Below, piece by piece: positions 28,542 to 37,702 of a DNA stretch of 64,000 nt; the stretch's first letter is position 1, and each line of letters opens with the position of its first letter. Made by a program: the position numbers and the translations under genes. The DNA is taken from contig NZ_FKBS01000014.1 of assembly GCF_900078315.1 (NCBI RefSeq), positions 1,399,847 through 1,463,846 of the forward strand, in the 5' to 3' direction. This DNA is from Bordetella ansorpii. GTDB lineage: Bacteria > Pseudomonadota > Gammaproteobacteria > Burkholderiales > Burkholderiaceae_B. The notes beneath the pieces are model-generated. The model did not search any database and was not told the DNA's origin. It was given only the letters and a program-made list of their open reading frames with translations.

Positions 28542-30040
28542 TGGCAAGCGACATGGCATCCAACAACTTTCCCTGGCTTACGCTTGCGATCTTCGTTCCG
28601 ATCGTATTCGGTCTGCTGGTGCTGGCGCTGGGTCGCGACGAGAATCCGGGCCTGGCGCGCAAGCTGTCGCTGGCCGGCGCCGTGCTCGGATTCCTGGTCA
28701 CCATCCCGCTGTACACCGGTTTCGACAACACCACCCCGGCGATGCAATTCGTCGAGATGGCCCCCTGGATCTCGACGTTCAACGTCAACTACCACCTGGG
28801 CGTGGACGGCATCTCGCTGTGGTTCGTGCTGCTGACCGCCTTCATCACCATCATCGTGGTGGTGGCGGGCTGGGAGGTCATCACCAAGCGCGTGGCGCAG
28901 TACATGGCGGCGTTCCTGATCCTGTCTGGCCTGATGGTCGGCGTGTTCGCGGCGCTGGACGGCCTGCTGTTCTACGTGTTCTTCGAGGCCACGCTGATCC
29001 CGATGTACATCATCGTGGGGGTGTGGGGCGGTCCCAACCGAGTCTACGCAGCGTTCAAGTTCTTCCTGTACACGCTGATGGGTTCGCTGCTGACTCTGAT
29101 CGCGTTCATCTACCTGTGGCACGCCTCGGGTGGCTCGTTCGACATCCTGACCTGGCACCAGACCAAGCTGGGCTACACACCGCAGGTGCTGATCTTCGTG
29201 GCGTTGCTGGCGGCCTTCGCGGTGAAGGTGCCGATGTGGCCGGTGCACACCTGGCTGCCCGACGCCCACGTCGAGGCGCCCACCGGCGGTTCGGTGGTGC
29301 TGGCCGCGATCATGCTGAAGCTGGGCGCCTATGGCTTCCTGCGCTTCTCGCTGCCGATCGCGCCCGACGCCTCGCACAGCCTGGCCGGCCTGATGATCAC
29401 GCTGTCGCTGATCGCGGTGATCTACATCGGCCTGGTGGCGATCGTCCAGGAAGACATGAAGAAGCTGGTGGCGTATTCGTCCGTGGCGCACATGGGCTTC
29501 GTCACCCTGGGCTTCTTCATCTTCAATACGGCCGGCATCGAAGGCGCTATCGTCCAGATGGTCTCGCACGGCTTCGTGTCGGGCGCCATGTTCCTGTGCA
29601 TCGGCGTGCTGTACGACCGCATGCACTCGCGCCGCATCGCCGACTACGGCGGCGTGGTGAACGTGATGCCGCGCTTCGTCACCTTCTTCGTGCTGTTCTC
29701 GATGGCCAACAGCGGCCTGCCGGCCACCAGCGGTTTCGTCGGCGAGTTCATGGTCATCATGGGCGCGGTCGAGCACAACTTCTGGATCGGCCTCCTGGCC
29801 GCCACCGCCCTGATCCTGGGCGCGTCGTACTCGCTGTGGATGGTCAAGCGCGTGGCCTTTGGCGACATCGCCAACGACCACGTCCGCGAACTGACCGACA
29901 TCAACACCCGCGAGTTCCTGCTTCTCGGCGTCATGGCGATCGCCGTGTTGTACATGGGTATCTATCCCAAGCCCTTCACCGACGTCATGCACGTGTCGGT
30001 AGAGGCCCTGCTGCAACACGTGTCCGTCTCGAAACTGTAA
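28538..30040 (+). CDS. nuoM: NADH-quinone oxidoreductase subunit M
   Basis: The 500-aa antiporter-like subunit has some 13-14 helices. Key motifs: FYVFFEATLIPMYIIVGVWGG (Glu), VKVPMWPVHTWLPDAHVEAPTGGSVVLAAIMLKLGAYG (Lys, His), and YSSVAHMGFVTLG. Two start options exist: ATG at 28538 overlapping the nuoL stop and ATG at 28541; MASNNFPWLTLAIF further in is also possible. It is a proton-translocating module between NuoL and NuoN. Confidence 0.97.
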   Translation: MMASDMASNNFPWLTLAIFVPIVFGLLVLALGRDENPGLARKLSLAGAVLGFLVTIPLYTGFDNTTPAMQFVEMAPWISTFNVNYHLGVDGISLWFVLLTAFITIIVVVAGWEVITKRVAQYMAAFLILSGLMVGVFAALDGLLFYVFFEATLIPMYIIVGVWGGPNRVYAAFKFFLYTLMGSLLTLIAFIYLWHASGGSFDILTWHQTKLGYTPQVLIFVALLAAFAVKVPMWPVHTWLPDAHVEAPTGGSVVLAAIMLKLGAYGFLRFSLPIAPDASHSLAGLMITLSLIAVIYIGLVAIVQEDMKKLVAYSSVAHMGFVTLGFFIFNTAGIEGAIVQMVSHGFVSGAMFLCIGVLYDRMHSRRIADYGGVVNVMPRFVTFFVLFSMANSGLPATSGFVGEFMVIMGAVEHNFWIGLLAATALILGASYSLWMVKRVAFGDIANDHVRELTDINTREFLLLGVMAIAVLYMGIYPKPFTDVMHVSVEALLQHVSVSKL

Positions 30041-30050
30041 GACCTAGACA

Positions 30051-31535
30051 ATGATGCAATCCCACATCGATTTCGCCTTGGCGCTGCCCGAGATCCTGTT
30101 GCTGGTCATGGGGCTGGCGGTCCTGATCGCCGACGTCTTCAGCAAGCATCCCGAGCGCAAGACCACCTTCGTCCTGACGCTGCTGTCCCTGGGCGTCCTG
30201 ACCGTGGTGTCGCTGGTCCAGTGGAACAACGGCGTCGCGGGCAAGACCTTCAACGGCCTGTACGTCACCGACGCCCTGTCGCACCTGCTGAAGATCGCCT
30301 CCTACATCGCGGTGGCGGTCACCCTGATCTACGGCCGGCTGTACGCCCAGGCGCGCGACATGATGCGCGGCGGCGAACTGTACGTGCTGACGCTGTTTGC
30401 CCTGCTGGGCCAGATGGTGATGATCTCGTCCGGCAACCTGCTGTCGATCTACCTGGGCCTGGAACTGATGTCGCTGGCCCTGTATGCGCTGATCGCGCTG
30501 CGCCGCGACGACGCCACGGCCACCGAGGCGGCCATGAAGTACTTCGTGCTGGGCGCGCTGGCTTCGGGCTTCCTGCTGTACGGCATGTCCATGGTGTACG
30601 GCGCCACCGGCCACCTGGACCTGGCCGAGGTCGCCGCTACCATCCAGATGGGTAAGGCTGCCCAGATGCCGCTGGTGTTCGGCATCGTGTTCCTGGTCGC
30701 CGGCCTGGCGTTCAAGCTGGGCGCCGCGCCGTTCCACATGTGGGTGCCCGACGTCTACCAGGGTTCGCCCACGGCGGTCACGCTGATCCTGGGCGGCGCG
30801 CCCAAGCTGGCGGCCTTCGCCATCACGCTGCGCCTGCTGGTCGACGGCATGCACGGCCTGGCGGCCGACTGGCAGCCCATGCTGGCGATCCTGGCGGTGC
30901 TGTCGCTGGCCATCGGCAACCTGACGGCCATCGTGCAGACGAACTTCAAGCGCATGCTGGCCTATTCGACCATCTCGCACATGGGCTTCGTGCTGCTGGG
31001 CCTGATGTCGGGCGTGGTCGAAGGCAGCCCCAGTGCCGCTGCCGGCGCCTACGGCGCCTCGCTGTTCTACATGCTGACCTACGTGCTGACCACGCTGGCC
31101 AGCTTCGGCATCATCCTGTTGATGTCGCGCCAGGGCTTCGAGTGCGAACAGATCGACGACCTGAAGGGCCTGAACCAGCGCAGCCCGTGGCGCGCCTTCA
31201 TCGTGCTGCTGCTGATGTTCTCGCTGGCCGGCATCCCGCCGCTGGTGGGCTTCCACGCCAAGCTGGCCGTGCTGCAGGCGCTGGTGCAGGCCGGTCACGT
31301 CACGCTGGCCGTGGTCGCCGTGGTGTTCTCGCTGATCGGCGCCTTCTACTACCTGCGCGTCGTGAAGGTCGTCTACTTCGACGAGCCTGCTGCCGAAGCC
31401 GCTCCCGTCATGGCCTCGTGCGCGCATCGTGGCCTGATGTCGGTCAACGGCCTGCTGATCCTGGTGCTGGGCGTCCTGCCCGGCGGCCTGCTGGCGCTGT
31501 GCGTGCAGGCCATCCAGTCGTCGCTGCTGCAGTAG
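30051..31535 (+). CDS. nuoN: NADH-quinone oxidoreductase subunit N
   Basis: The 494-aa third antiporter-like subunit is the last canonical nuo gene. Motifs: [21 protein letters not shown] (Glu), [36 protein letters not shown] (Lys, His) and [18 protein letters not shown]. Starts at 30051 or the next ATG at 30054 are equally plausible. Ten bases separate it from nuoM. The downstream DUF2818 gene is cotranscribed. Confidence 0.98.
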   Translation: MMQSHIDFALALPEILLLVMGLAVLIADVFSKHPERKTTFVLTLLSLGVLTVVSLVQWNNGVAGKTFNGLYVTDALSHLLKIASYIAVAVTLIYGRLYAQARDMMRGGELYVLTLFALLGQMVMISSGNLLSIYLGLELMSLALYALIALRRDDATATEAAMKYFVLGALASGFLLYGMSMVYGATGHLDLAEVAATIQMGKAAQMPLVFGIVFLVAGLAFKLGAAPFHMWVPDVYQGSPTAVTLILGGAPKLAAFAITLRLLVDGMHGLAADWQPMLAILAVLSLAIGNLTAIVQTNFKRMLAYSTISHMGFVLLGLMSGVVEGSPSAAAGAYGASLFYMLTYVLTTLASFGIILLMSRQGFECEQIDDLKGLNQRSPWRAFIVLLLMFSLAGIPPLVGFHAKLAVLQALVQAGHVTLAVVAVVFSLIGAFYYLRVVKVVYFDEPAAEAAPVMASCAHRGLMSVNGLLILVLGVLPGGLLALCVQAIQSSLLQ

Positions 31536-31548
31536 GAAGGGCAGGCGC

Positions 31549-31878
31549 GTGAATCAGACGCTCGCTGTCTGGCTGTTGATTGCGCTGGCCCTGGTCAGCG
31601 CCAATCTGCCGTTCCTGACCGAACGCGTGTTCGCCGTGCTGCCCTGGAAACAGGGCGGTGCGGTCGCCGTCAAGCCGTTCTGGCTGCGCCTGGTCGAAGT
31701 GCTGGTGTTCTACCTGATCGTGGGCGCGCTGGGTTTCGCGTTTGAAAGCGCCCTGGGCAACCGCTTCGGGCAGACCTGGGAGTTCTACGCCATCACGCTG
31801 TGCCTGTATCTGGTGCTGGGGTATCCGGGATTCGTGTACCGGTATCTGTTCAATCGGAAGCGGGTGGCGGCCGCCTAG
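31549..31878 (+). CDS. DUF2818 family membrane protein
   Basis: The 109-aa protein has three hydrophobic stretches (about 4-22, 46-64, 75-96) and the family pattern SANLPFLTERVFAVLP and VEVLVFYLIVGALGFAFE, with GYPGFVYRYLF near the end. DUF2818 is found after nuoN in betaproteobacteria, so a role in complex I assembly or stability is suspected, though I know of no proof. It starts at GTG 31549, 13 bases after the nuoN stop, with AGGAAGGG in the gap as ribosome site. A strong terminator follows 30 bases on. Confidence 0.9.
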   Translation: MNQTLAVWLLIALALVSANLPFLTERVFAVLPWKQGGAVAVKPFWLRLVEVLVFYLIVGALGFAFESALGNRFGQTWEFYAITLCLYLVLGYPGFVYRYLFNRKRVAAA

Positions 31879-31908
31879 GCCCACTCATGCCCTGAACGGG
31901 CAGGCATC

Positions 31909-31946
31909 AACGGCTACTGGCTGACGTCAGTAGCCGTTTTGTTTTT
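31909..31946 (+). terminator. Rho-independent terminator of the nuo operon
   Basis: AACGGCTACTG and CAGTAGCCGTT form a perfect 11-bp stem with an eight-base loop (31920-31927), followed by a T-rich tail TTGTTTTT. It lies 30 bases after the DUF2818 stop and ends the 15-gene transcript. Confidence 0.93.
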
Positions 31947-32024
31947 CCGTGGTTGAATGCCGTTTGGGGGTGGACCTTGGGGCTGTTCCGGCTTTTCCGC
32001 CACGACGATTTGCGCCCTGTTTTT

Positions 32025-32054
32025 TTGTATGCAAAAATATACTTAAATACACAA
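32025..32054 (+). promoter_or_regulatory. GntR-gene promoter with nested inverted repeats
   Basis: TATACT at 32038-32043 is a good -10. It sits inside nested repeats: GTAT (32027-32030) with ATAC (32039-32042 and 32047-32050), and TTGT (32025) with ACAA (32051-32054). FCD-type GntR sites often have GTAT/ATAC half-sites, so autoregulation by the following gene is plausible. Confidence 0.5.
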
Positions 32055-32085
32055 TGGCGTTCCAAGCGCTCCGGAGACTGCTTCC

Positions 32086-32715
32086 ATGCCCATCCTGCAC
32101 GCCAATTCGCAGGCCTTCGTCGCCTACAACGAGATCAAGCGCCGCATCCTGGGCGGCGATTTCGCACCGGGCGCGCGCCTGCGGGAAGTGGAAGTGGCCG
32201 AGCTGCTCACCCTGGGACGCACGCCCGTGCGCGAGGCGCTCAAGCGCATCCAGGACGAAGGCCTGCTGCGGCAGGAGCCTGGCCGTGGCCTGGTCGTGGC
32301 CGAAATGGATCAGCAGGAAGTCGGCGAGCTCTACGCCATGCGCGAATCGCTGGAGTCCACCGCCGCCTCGCTGGCCGCGCATCACGCCACCGAGGCCGAG
32401 ATCCTCAACATGGAAGCCATCCTGATGGAGGGCGGCGACGATCCGGTCGCGCAGAACCTGCGCTTTCACGAGGCCATCTACAGCGCGGCGCACAACCGCT
32501 ATCTGATGCGCCTGCTGCGCACCCTGACCGACACCACTTATCTGCTGGGCCGCAGCACGCTGGCCTCGCCTGTGCGCGCCGCAGCCGCCTTGCGCGAGCA
32601 CTCGGCCATCGTCGACGCCATCCGCAGGCGAGACCCCGAAGGGGCCGCGAGCGCCGCGCGGCATCACATCCATCAGGCATTGATGGAGCGACTGAAGATG
32701 CTGCGACAAGGCTAA
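32086..32715 (+). CDS. GntR family regulator, FCD (FadR) subgroup
   Basis: The 209-aa protein has a winged helix (about 12-75: IKRRILGGDFAPGARLREVEVAELLTLGRTPVREALKRIQDEGL) and an FCD ligand domain. The domain's metal-binding His/Asp set appears as LRFHEAIYSAAHNRYL and LREHSAIVDAIRRRD and ARHHIHQAL. FCD regulators usually sense carboxylates and control sugar-acid or aromatic catabolism. CGGAGA lies nine bases before the ATG at 32086. It heads a same-strand cluster with two binding proteins and two enzymes and is probably their repressor or activator, responding to the transported organic acid (inference). Confidence 0.92.
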   Translation: MPILHANSQAFVAYNEIKRRILGGDFAPGARLREVEVAELLTLGRTPVREALKRIQDEGLLRQEPGRGLVVAEMDQQEVGELYAMRESLESTAASLAAHHATEAEILNMEAILMEGGDDPVAQNLRFHEAIYSAAHNRYLMRLLRTLTDTTYLLGRSTLASPVRAAAALREHSAIVDAIRRRDPEGAASAARHHIHQALMERLKMLRQG

Positions 32716-32767
32716 GTGCTGACAAGCCCCAATCAAAAAATTCACAAAGCCGTCGAGGAGACAACAC

Positions 32768-33748
32768 ATGACCACGCTGAACATCGTGCGCAGGGGCCTG
32801 TTGGCCGCCGCCGCCACGGCCGCCCTGGCATTGCCCGCACTGGGCTGGGCGCAGTATCCGGACAAGCCCATCAAGCTGATCGTGCCGTTCGCGGCGGGCG
32901 GCGGGACGGACAGCATTGCGCGCGACATGGCGCGTACGCTCGGCGAGCGGCTGAAGCAGCCCGTCGTGGTCGAGAATCGCGGCGGTGGCGGTGGCTCGAT
33001 CGGCGCGGGCATGGTGGCGCACGCGGATCCCGACGGCTACACGCTGCTATTCGCCACCTCCACCTTCGTGACCAACGCCGCGGCCGAAGTCACCACGCAA
33101 TACGACGTGGAGAAATCCTTTGCGCCCATCGCGCTGATCGGACGCGGCCCGCTGCTGGTGGTGACCAACAAGGACCTGGGCGCCAACAGCGTGGACGAGC
33201 TTCGCAAACTGGCCGCCAGCAAGCCGGGCGAGATCAATTTCTGCTCGGCGGGCGCCGGCAGTATCAATCACCTGTCCGGCGAACTGTTCAAGCAGAAGGC
33301 CAAGGTGGACATGACCCACGTGCCGTACAAGGGCAGCGGCCCCGCCACGGTGGATCTGCTGGCGGGCCGCGTGCAGGTGTTCTTCGCCACGGTGCCGACC
33401 ATCCTGGGACAGGTGAAGGACAAGCGCGTGAAACTGCTGGCCGTGACCAGCAAGGAGCGTTCGCGCCTGTTCCCCGATACGCCGACCATGGCCGAGGCGG
33501 GCGTGCCCGATTTCGACATCAGCACGTGGTGGGGCGTGCTGGCGCCGGCCGGCACGCCGCAGGCCGTCATCGACACGCTCAACACAGCCGTGAATGCCGC
33601 GGCGGGCGATGAACTGGTGCGCCGCCGGCTGACGGAAGAGGGTGCCGACCTGTATGCCGGCAAGCCCGCCGATTTCGCCCGTACGCTGTCCAGCGAAATG
33701 ACGCTGTGGCGGGGCGTGGTCAAGCAGTCGGGCTTCAGCCTGAACTGA
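32768..33748 (+). CDS. Tripartite tricarboxylate transporter (Bug) substrate-binding protein
   Basis: The 326-aa periplasmic protein of the Bug family has a signal peptide (MTTLNIVRRGLLAAAATAALALPALGWAQ, cut near AWA-QYP). Then come YPDKPIKLIVPFAAGGGTDSIARD, VVVENRGGGGGSIGAGMVA, a ligand loop YTLLFATSTFVTN, HVPYKGSGPATVDLLAGRVQVFFATVPT and the usual AGVPDFDISTWWGVLAPAGTP. Bug proteins bind carboxylates such as citrate, tartrate, glutamate or aromatic acids. No TctA/TctB membrane genes lie nearby, as is common in Bordetella, where most Bug genes are orphans. GAGGAG precedes the ATG at 32768. Ligand unknown. Confidence 0.94.
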   Translation: MTTLNIVRRGLLAAAATAALALPALGWAQYPDKPIKLIVPFAAGGGTDSIARDMARTLGERLKQPVVVENRGGGGGSIGAGMVAHADPDGYTLLFATSTFVTNAAAEVTTQYDVEKSFAPIALIGRGPLLVVTNKDLGANSVDELRKLAASKPGEINFCSAGAGSINHLSGELFKQKAKVDMTHVPYKGSGPATVDLLAGRVQVFFATVPTILGQVKDKRVKLLAVTSKERSRLFPDTPTMAEAGVPDFDISTWWGVLAPAGTPQAVIDTLNTAVNAAAGDELVRRRLTEEGADLYAGKPADFARTLSSEMTLWRGVVKQSGFSLN

Positions 33749-33774
33749 CACCCAGAACATACGGAGACGACATC

Positions 33775-34782
33775 ATGCAGGCATCCGCCTATCCCGACAC
33801 CGCTCGCCGCCGCCTGCTGCTGGGCGCAAGCGCCGCCGCCGCCGGGACGCTGTTCAGCGGCCTGGCCCGTGCCGAAGACGCCTATCCTTCCCGCGCCGTC
33901 ACCGTCACGGTGCCTTATGCGCCGGGCGGTCAGGGCGATGTGTTCGCCCGCATCCTGGGCGAACGCCTGGGCAGCAAGCTGAAGCAGACCTTCGTGGTCG
34001 AGAACCGTCCGGGCGCTTCGGGCTCGCTGGGCTCCCGCCTGGTGGTGCGCGCCACGCCGGACGGCTATCACCTGCTGATGGGGCAGACTGGCGAAATGGT
34101 GGTCAATCCCTTCGTGATGCCCAATCTGGGCTACGACCCGCAGAAGGATTTCATGCCGGTGGCGCTGGTGGGCGATTCGCCGCTTGTGCTGGCGGTGCCG
34201 GCTGCGTCGCCTCATGGCGACATCAAGGCGCTGATCGAGGCGGCTCGCGCCAAGCCGGACGCCATCAGCTATGCCTCGTCGGGCACCGCCACGCCGGGCC
34301 ACCTGGCGGCCGCCGCCATGAGTCTGGCGACCAAGGCACGCATGGTACACGTGCCCTACAAGGGCGCGGGCCAGGCCATGGCCGACCTGCTGGGTTCGCA
34401 CGTGGACTGCTTCTTCTCCAGCGCGTCCGCCGCCATGCCGCACATCAGTTCGGGCAAGCTGCGCGTGCTGGCGGTGTCCACGCCGCAGCGCGTGCCCGCG
34501 TTGCGCGACGTGCCCACGGTGGCCGAAAGCGTGGCGCCGGGCTTCACGTTCAGCCTGTGGGGCGGCTTCTTCGCCCCGGCGCATACGCCGCAGCCGGTGG
34601 TGGATCTGCTGAACCGCGAGATCAACGCCATCCTGGCGGACCCGGCGATCCGCCAGCGCTTCGAGGCCGACGGCACGACGGTGCGCCAGAACAGTTCCGC
34701 CGAATTCGCTGCCTTCGTGCGCACCGAAGCCGGGAAATACCAGCAACTGGTCAAGGCGACCGGCGTGCGCGCCGAAGGCTGA
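33775..34782 (+). CDS. Second Bug-family substrate-binding protein, Tat-type signal
   Basis: The 335-aa protein is paralogous to its upstream neighbour: YPSRAVTVTVPYAPGGQGDVFARIL, FVVENRPGASGSLGSRLVVRA, HVPYKGAGQAMADLLGSHVDCFFSS and GFTFSLWGGFFAPAHTPQPV. Its N-terminus TARRRLLLGASAAAAGTLFSGLARA has a twin-arginine-like RRRLLLG, whereas the first Bug has a Sec-type signal. The ATG at 33775 with GGAG about ten bases upstream is preferred to an open frame further left. It lies 26 bases after the first Bug gene. Two adjacent Bug proteins may cover related ligands or one may have a sensing role; unknown. Confidence 0.92.
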   Translation: MQASAYPDTARRRLLLGASAAAAGTLFSGLARAEDAYPSRAVTVTVPYAPGGQGDVFARILGERLGSKLKQTFVVENRPGASGSLGSRLVVRATPDGYHLLMGQTGEMVVNPFVMPNLGYDPQKDFMPVALVGDSPLVLAVPAASPHGDIKALIEAARAKPDAISYASSGTATPGHLAAAAMSLATKARMVHVPYKGAGQAMADLLGSHVDCFFSSASAAMPHISSGKLRVLAVSTPQRVPALRDVPTVAESVAPGFTFSLWGGFFAPAHTPQPVVDLLNREINAILADPAIRQRFEADGTTVRQNSSAEFAAFVRTEAGKYQQLVKATGVRAEG

Positions 34783-34822
34783 CCCTTTCACTCATTGTCT
34801 TTTCATCCTTGAAGGTGCTTCC

Positions 34823-35884
34823 ATGAAAATCGTAGTTCTGCCGGGTGACGGCATCGGCCCTGAAACCGTGGCCGTGGCGGTCGATGCACTGCAGGCCGTG
34901 TCCGGCCGCTTCAATCTGGGCCTGCTGCTGGAGCACGACGTGGCCGGCCACGACAGCCTGAAGCGGCATGGCGCCACGGTGACGCCGGCGCTGCTGGACA
35001 AAGTGAAGGCCGCCGACGGCCTGCTGCTGGGCCCGATGGCCACCTATGACTTCAAGGACGAGGCAAAGGGCGAGATCAATCCGTCCAAATACTTCCGCAA
35101 GAGCCTGGATCTGTACGCCAACATCCGTCCGGCCCGCACCTATCCGGGCATGCAGGCGCGCCTGGGCGAATTCGACCTGGTGGTGGTGCGCGAGAACACC
35201 GAGGGCTTCTACGCCGACCGCAACATCGAATCGGGCGGCAGCGAGATGCTGATCACGCCCGACGTCGTCGTGTCGCTGCGCCGCATCACGCGCCAGTGCT
35301 GCGAGCGCATCGCGCGCTCGGCCTTCGAGCTGGCCATGACGCGCAAGAAGCACGTGACCATCGTGCACAAGGCCAACGTGCTGAAGATCGGCGACGGCAT
35401 GTTCATCGACCTGTGCCATCAGGTGGGCAAGGAGTTTCCGGACGTGCGCGTGGACGACGTGATCGTCGACGCCATGATGGCCCACGTGGTGCGCGCGCCG
35501 GACCGCTACGACGTGATCGTCACCACCAACATGTTCGGCGACATCCTGTCCGACCTGACCGCCGAACTGTCGGGCAGCCTGGGCCTGGGCGGCTCGCTGA
35601 ACGCCGGCCGCGACCACGCCATGGGCCAAGCCGCGCATGGTTCGGCGCCGGACATCGCGGGCCAGGACATCGCCAACCCGATCTCGCAGATCCTGTCGGC
35701 GGCGATGCTGCTTAACTGGTACGGGCAGCGCCGCGGCCAGCAGAACTTCCTGGACGCCGCGGCGGCCATGCAGGCCGCCATCGCCTCCAGCATCGCGGCG
35801 GGCGAGTGCACGCGCGATGTGGGCGGCACGCTGGGCACGCGGGCGGCGGGCGAGGCGTATCTGCGCCACCTGCAGGCGGCCTGA
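34823..35884 (+). CDS. Isocitrate/isopropylmalate-type dehydrogenase
   Basis: The 353-aa decarboxylating beta-hydroxyacid dehydrogenase has the family features: MKIVVLPGDGIGPETVAVAVD, YANIRPARTYPG (substrate Arg), DLVVVRENTEGFYADR, VTIVHKANVLKIGDGMF (catalytic Lys), VDDVIVDAMMAHVVRAPDRYDVIVTTNMFGDILSDL (metal Asp) and AAHGSAPDIAGQDIANP (cofactor loop). Chromosomal leuB and icd usually lie elsewhere, and here the gene is embedded in a Bug/GntR cluster, so a catabolic substrate (tartrate-, isopropylmalate- or methyl-branched-malate-like) is more likely than leucine synthesis. The Asp in the adenine pocket that marks NAD preference was not assessed. ATG at 34823; three bases (a TGA-to-ATG gap of two) link it to the amidohydrolase. 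Confidence 0.9.
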   Translation: MKIVVLPGDGIGPETVAVAVDALQAVSGRFNLGLLLEHDVAGHDSLKRHGATVTPALLDKVKAADGLLLGPMATYDFKDEAKGEINPSKYFRKSLDLYANIRPARTYPGMQARLGEFDLVVVRENTEGFYADRNIESGGSEMLITPDVVVSLRRITRQCCERIARSAFELAMTRKKHVTIVHKANVLKIGDGMFIDLCHQVGKEFPDVRVDDVIVDAMMAHVVRAPDRYDVIVTTNMFGDILSDLTAELSGSLGLGGSLNAGRDHAMGQAAHGSAPDIAGQDIANPISQILSAAMLLNWYGQRRGQQNFLDAAAAMQAAIASSIAAGECTRDVGGTLGTRAAGEAYLRHLQAA

Positions 35885-35886
35885 GC

Positions 35887-36798
35887 ATGTCGGCCAGCCA
35901 GCAGGACGGGGCCGGCGGCCAGCGGCTGGCGCCGCCAGGCGAGCATGCCTTGCCCGGCGGCGCGTGCGACTGCCACGTGCATGTCGTCGGCCCGCAGCCG
36001 GAGTATCCGATGGTGGCCGACCGGCACTACACGCCCGGACCCGCCGGCGGCGATGCGCTGTTGCGGCACCTGGCCGGCCTGGGTCTGGCGCGCGCGGTGA
36101 TCGTGCAGCCCAGCGTCTACGGCACGGACAACCGCTGCATGCTGGACAGTCTGGCGCGCATGGCGGGTGCGGCGCGGGGCATCGCCGTGGTCGACGAGAC
36201 CATCGACGATGCCGGCCTGCGTGTCCTGCACGACGGCTGGGTGCGGGGCCTGCGCCTGAACCTGGAAAGCGCGGGCCGCAGCGACCCGGCCGCCATCCGG
36301 CGCAGCCTGGGCGCCTGGGCCGAACGCCTGGCGCCGTTGGGCTGGCATCTGCAGATCTATGCCTCGCTGGACGCCATCGCGGCGGCCGCGCCAGCGTTGC
36401 GTGGCCTGCCGGTGCCGGTGGTGCTGGACCATTTCGCGATGGTTCCCGCCAGGCTGCCGCACGATGACCCGCGCGTGCAGGCGGTCTTCCAACTGGTGCG
36501 CGAGGGAACGGCGTACGTCAAGCTGTCCGCCTCCTACCGGATCGAACCGGCGGACGGCGCGGCCGAGGCTACCCGCGCGCTGGCGCGGGCCTACGCCGGC
36601 TGCAATCCCGACAGGGTGCTGTGGGCCAGCGACTGGCCGCACACCAACCGCGAGCCCGGCAAGGATGCGCGGGAGGTCAGCGCCTATCGCGCCATCGCGC
36701 GCGAACGGCTGCTGCGCGAGATCGCGGCGTGGTTTCCCGACGCGGACCTGCGCATGCGCGCCCTGGCCGGCAATCCGGCGCGGCTGTACGGTTTCTGA
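35887..36798 (+). CDS. Amidohydrolase-2 family hydrolase (LigI/PDC-lactonase-like)
   Basis: The 303-aa TIM-barrel hydrolase has metal/catalytic motifs ACDCHVHVVGP (HxH), VIVQPSVYGTDNRCML, VRGLRLNLES, PVVLDHFAMV and RVLWASDWPHTN (Asp). It most resembles the group containing 2-pyrone-4,6-dicarboxylate lactonase LigI and sugar-lactone hydrolases. It begins two bases after the dehydrogenase stop, so the two enzymes are translated together and probably act in sequence: hydrolysis of a lactone or cyclic acid and oxidative decarboxylation of a hydroxyacid. The order and substrate are inference. The N-terminal 28 residues are Gln/Gly/Ala rich and may not all be native. Confidence 0.88.
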   Translation: MSASQQDGAGGQRLAPPGEHALPGGACDCHVHVVGPQPEYPMVADRHYTPGPAGGDALLRHLAGLGLARAVIVQPSVYGTDNRCMLDSLARMAGAARGIAVVDETIDDAGLRVLHDGWVRGLRLNLESAGRSDPAAIRRSLGAWAERLAPLGWHLQIYASLDAIAAAAPALRGLPVPVVLDHFAMVPARLPHDDPRVQAVFQLVREGTAYVKLSASYRIEPADGAAEATRALARAYAGCNPDRVLWASDWPHTNREPGKDAREVSAYRAIARERLLREIAAWFPDADLRMRALAGNPARLYGF

Positions 36799-36961
36799 TC
36801 CGCGGCCCGGCGGCGCGCGCGCCGTCCGGCCAGGCTTGTTCCGCCGCGTATCAAATCATGTTCCACCACGGCCGTTTATCGGGCCGGCTCCGGTCTCTAT
36901 AGTTCGTCTCACTGTCTGAGCGCGCAGGCATCCGAACCCTCAATAGAACCGGAGTACTGAA

Positions 36962-37693
36962 ATGTCCAAGAAGACTGTTGTGATCACGGGCGCGTCCAGC
37001 GGCATCGGCTATGCGCTGGCCCAGGCCTATCTGCGCCGTGGCGATAATGTGGTGGGCAATGCCCGCACGATGGAGCGCCTGCGGCAGGCGGCCGCAGGCC
37101 TGGGCCGTCCGTCCGGTTTCCTGCCGGTGGCGGGCGACATCGCCTCGGCGGCGACGGCGCGCGAGATCGTGCGCCAGGCCGTCGATACGTTCGGCAGGAT
37201 CGATGTGCTGGTCAACAATGCCGGCATCTTCATCCCCAAGCCCATCGCCGAATACACCGACGACGATCTCGACCGCATCATCGACACGAATCTGAAGGGC
37301 TTTTTCCACATCACCCAGCAGGCCGTGGCCCACATGGCCTCCCAGGGCGACGGCCACATCGTCAACATCACCGCCAGCATCGCCATGCAGCCGACCGTCC
37401 GCGTGCCGGCGCTGCTGCCCGTGCTGATCAAGGGCGGCCTGAACCATGCCACGCAGGCCCTGGCGATCGAGCTGGCCGGCAAGAACATCCGGGTCAATGC
37501 CGTGGCGCCGGGCATCATCGAGACGCCGCTGCATGCGCCGGAGACCTTCGGGTTCCTGAAGTCGCTGAATCCCGCGGGCCATATCGGCAAGGTGGAGGAC
37601 ATCGTCGGCGCGGTGACCTACCTGACCGATTCGGCCTTCACCACGGGCGCCATCCTGCCCGTGGACGGCGGCGCGGCCGCGGGGCACTGGTAA
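36962..37693 (+). CDS. Short-chain dehydrogenase/reductase lacking catalytic Tyr
   Basis: The 243-aa Rossmann protein has a normal cofactor site (TGASSGIG at 10-17) and structural NNAG (85-88), Asn110 and Ser139 in NITAS. The expected YxxxK is replaced: the Lys is present at 157 but position 153 is Pro (VPALLPVLIKGGL). Without Tyr the usual hydride-transfer mechanism should be impaired, unless another residue substitutes; I have seen similar PxxxK members annotated only as SDR. CGGAGT precedes the ATG. It follows the amidohydrolase by 163 bases, with a TATAGT at 36898-36903 as possible -10, and is followed by a RidA-like gene after a hairpin. Confidence 0.87.
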   Translation: MSKKTVVITGASSGIGYALAQAYLRRGDNVVGNARTMERLRQAAAGLGRPSGFLPVAGDIASAATAREIVRQAVDTFGRIDVLVNNAGIFIPKPIAEYTDDDLDRIIDTNLKGFFHITQQAVAHMASQGDGHIVNITASIAMQPTVRVPALLPVLIKGGLNHATQALAIELAGKNIRVNAVAPGIIETPLHAPETFGFLKSLNPAGHIGKVEDIVGAVTYLTDSAFTTGAILPVDGGAAAGHW

Positions 37694-37702
37694 ACGGATC
37701 GC

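Noticed and set aside
34823-35884. Assignment as leuB (leucine synthesis)
   Set aside because: Context is a transport/catabolic operon without leuC, leuD or asd, so I name only the enzyme family.
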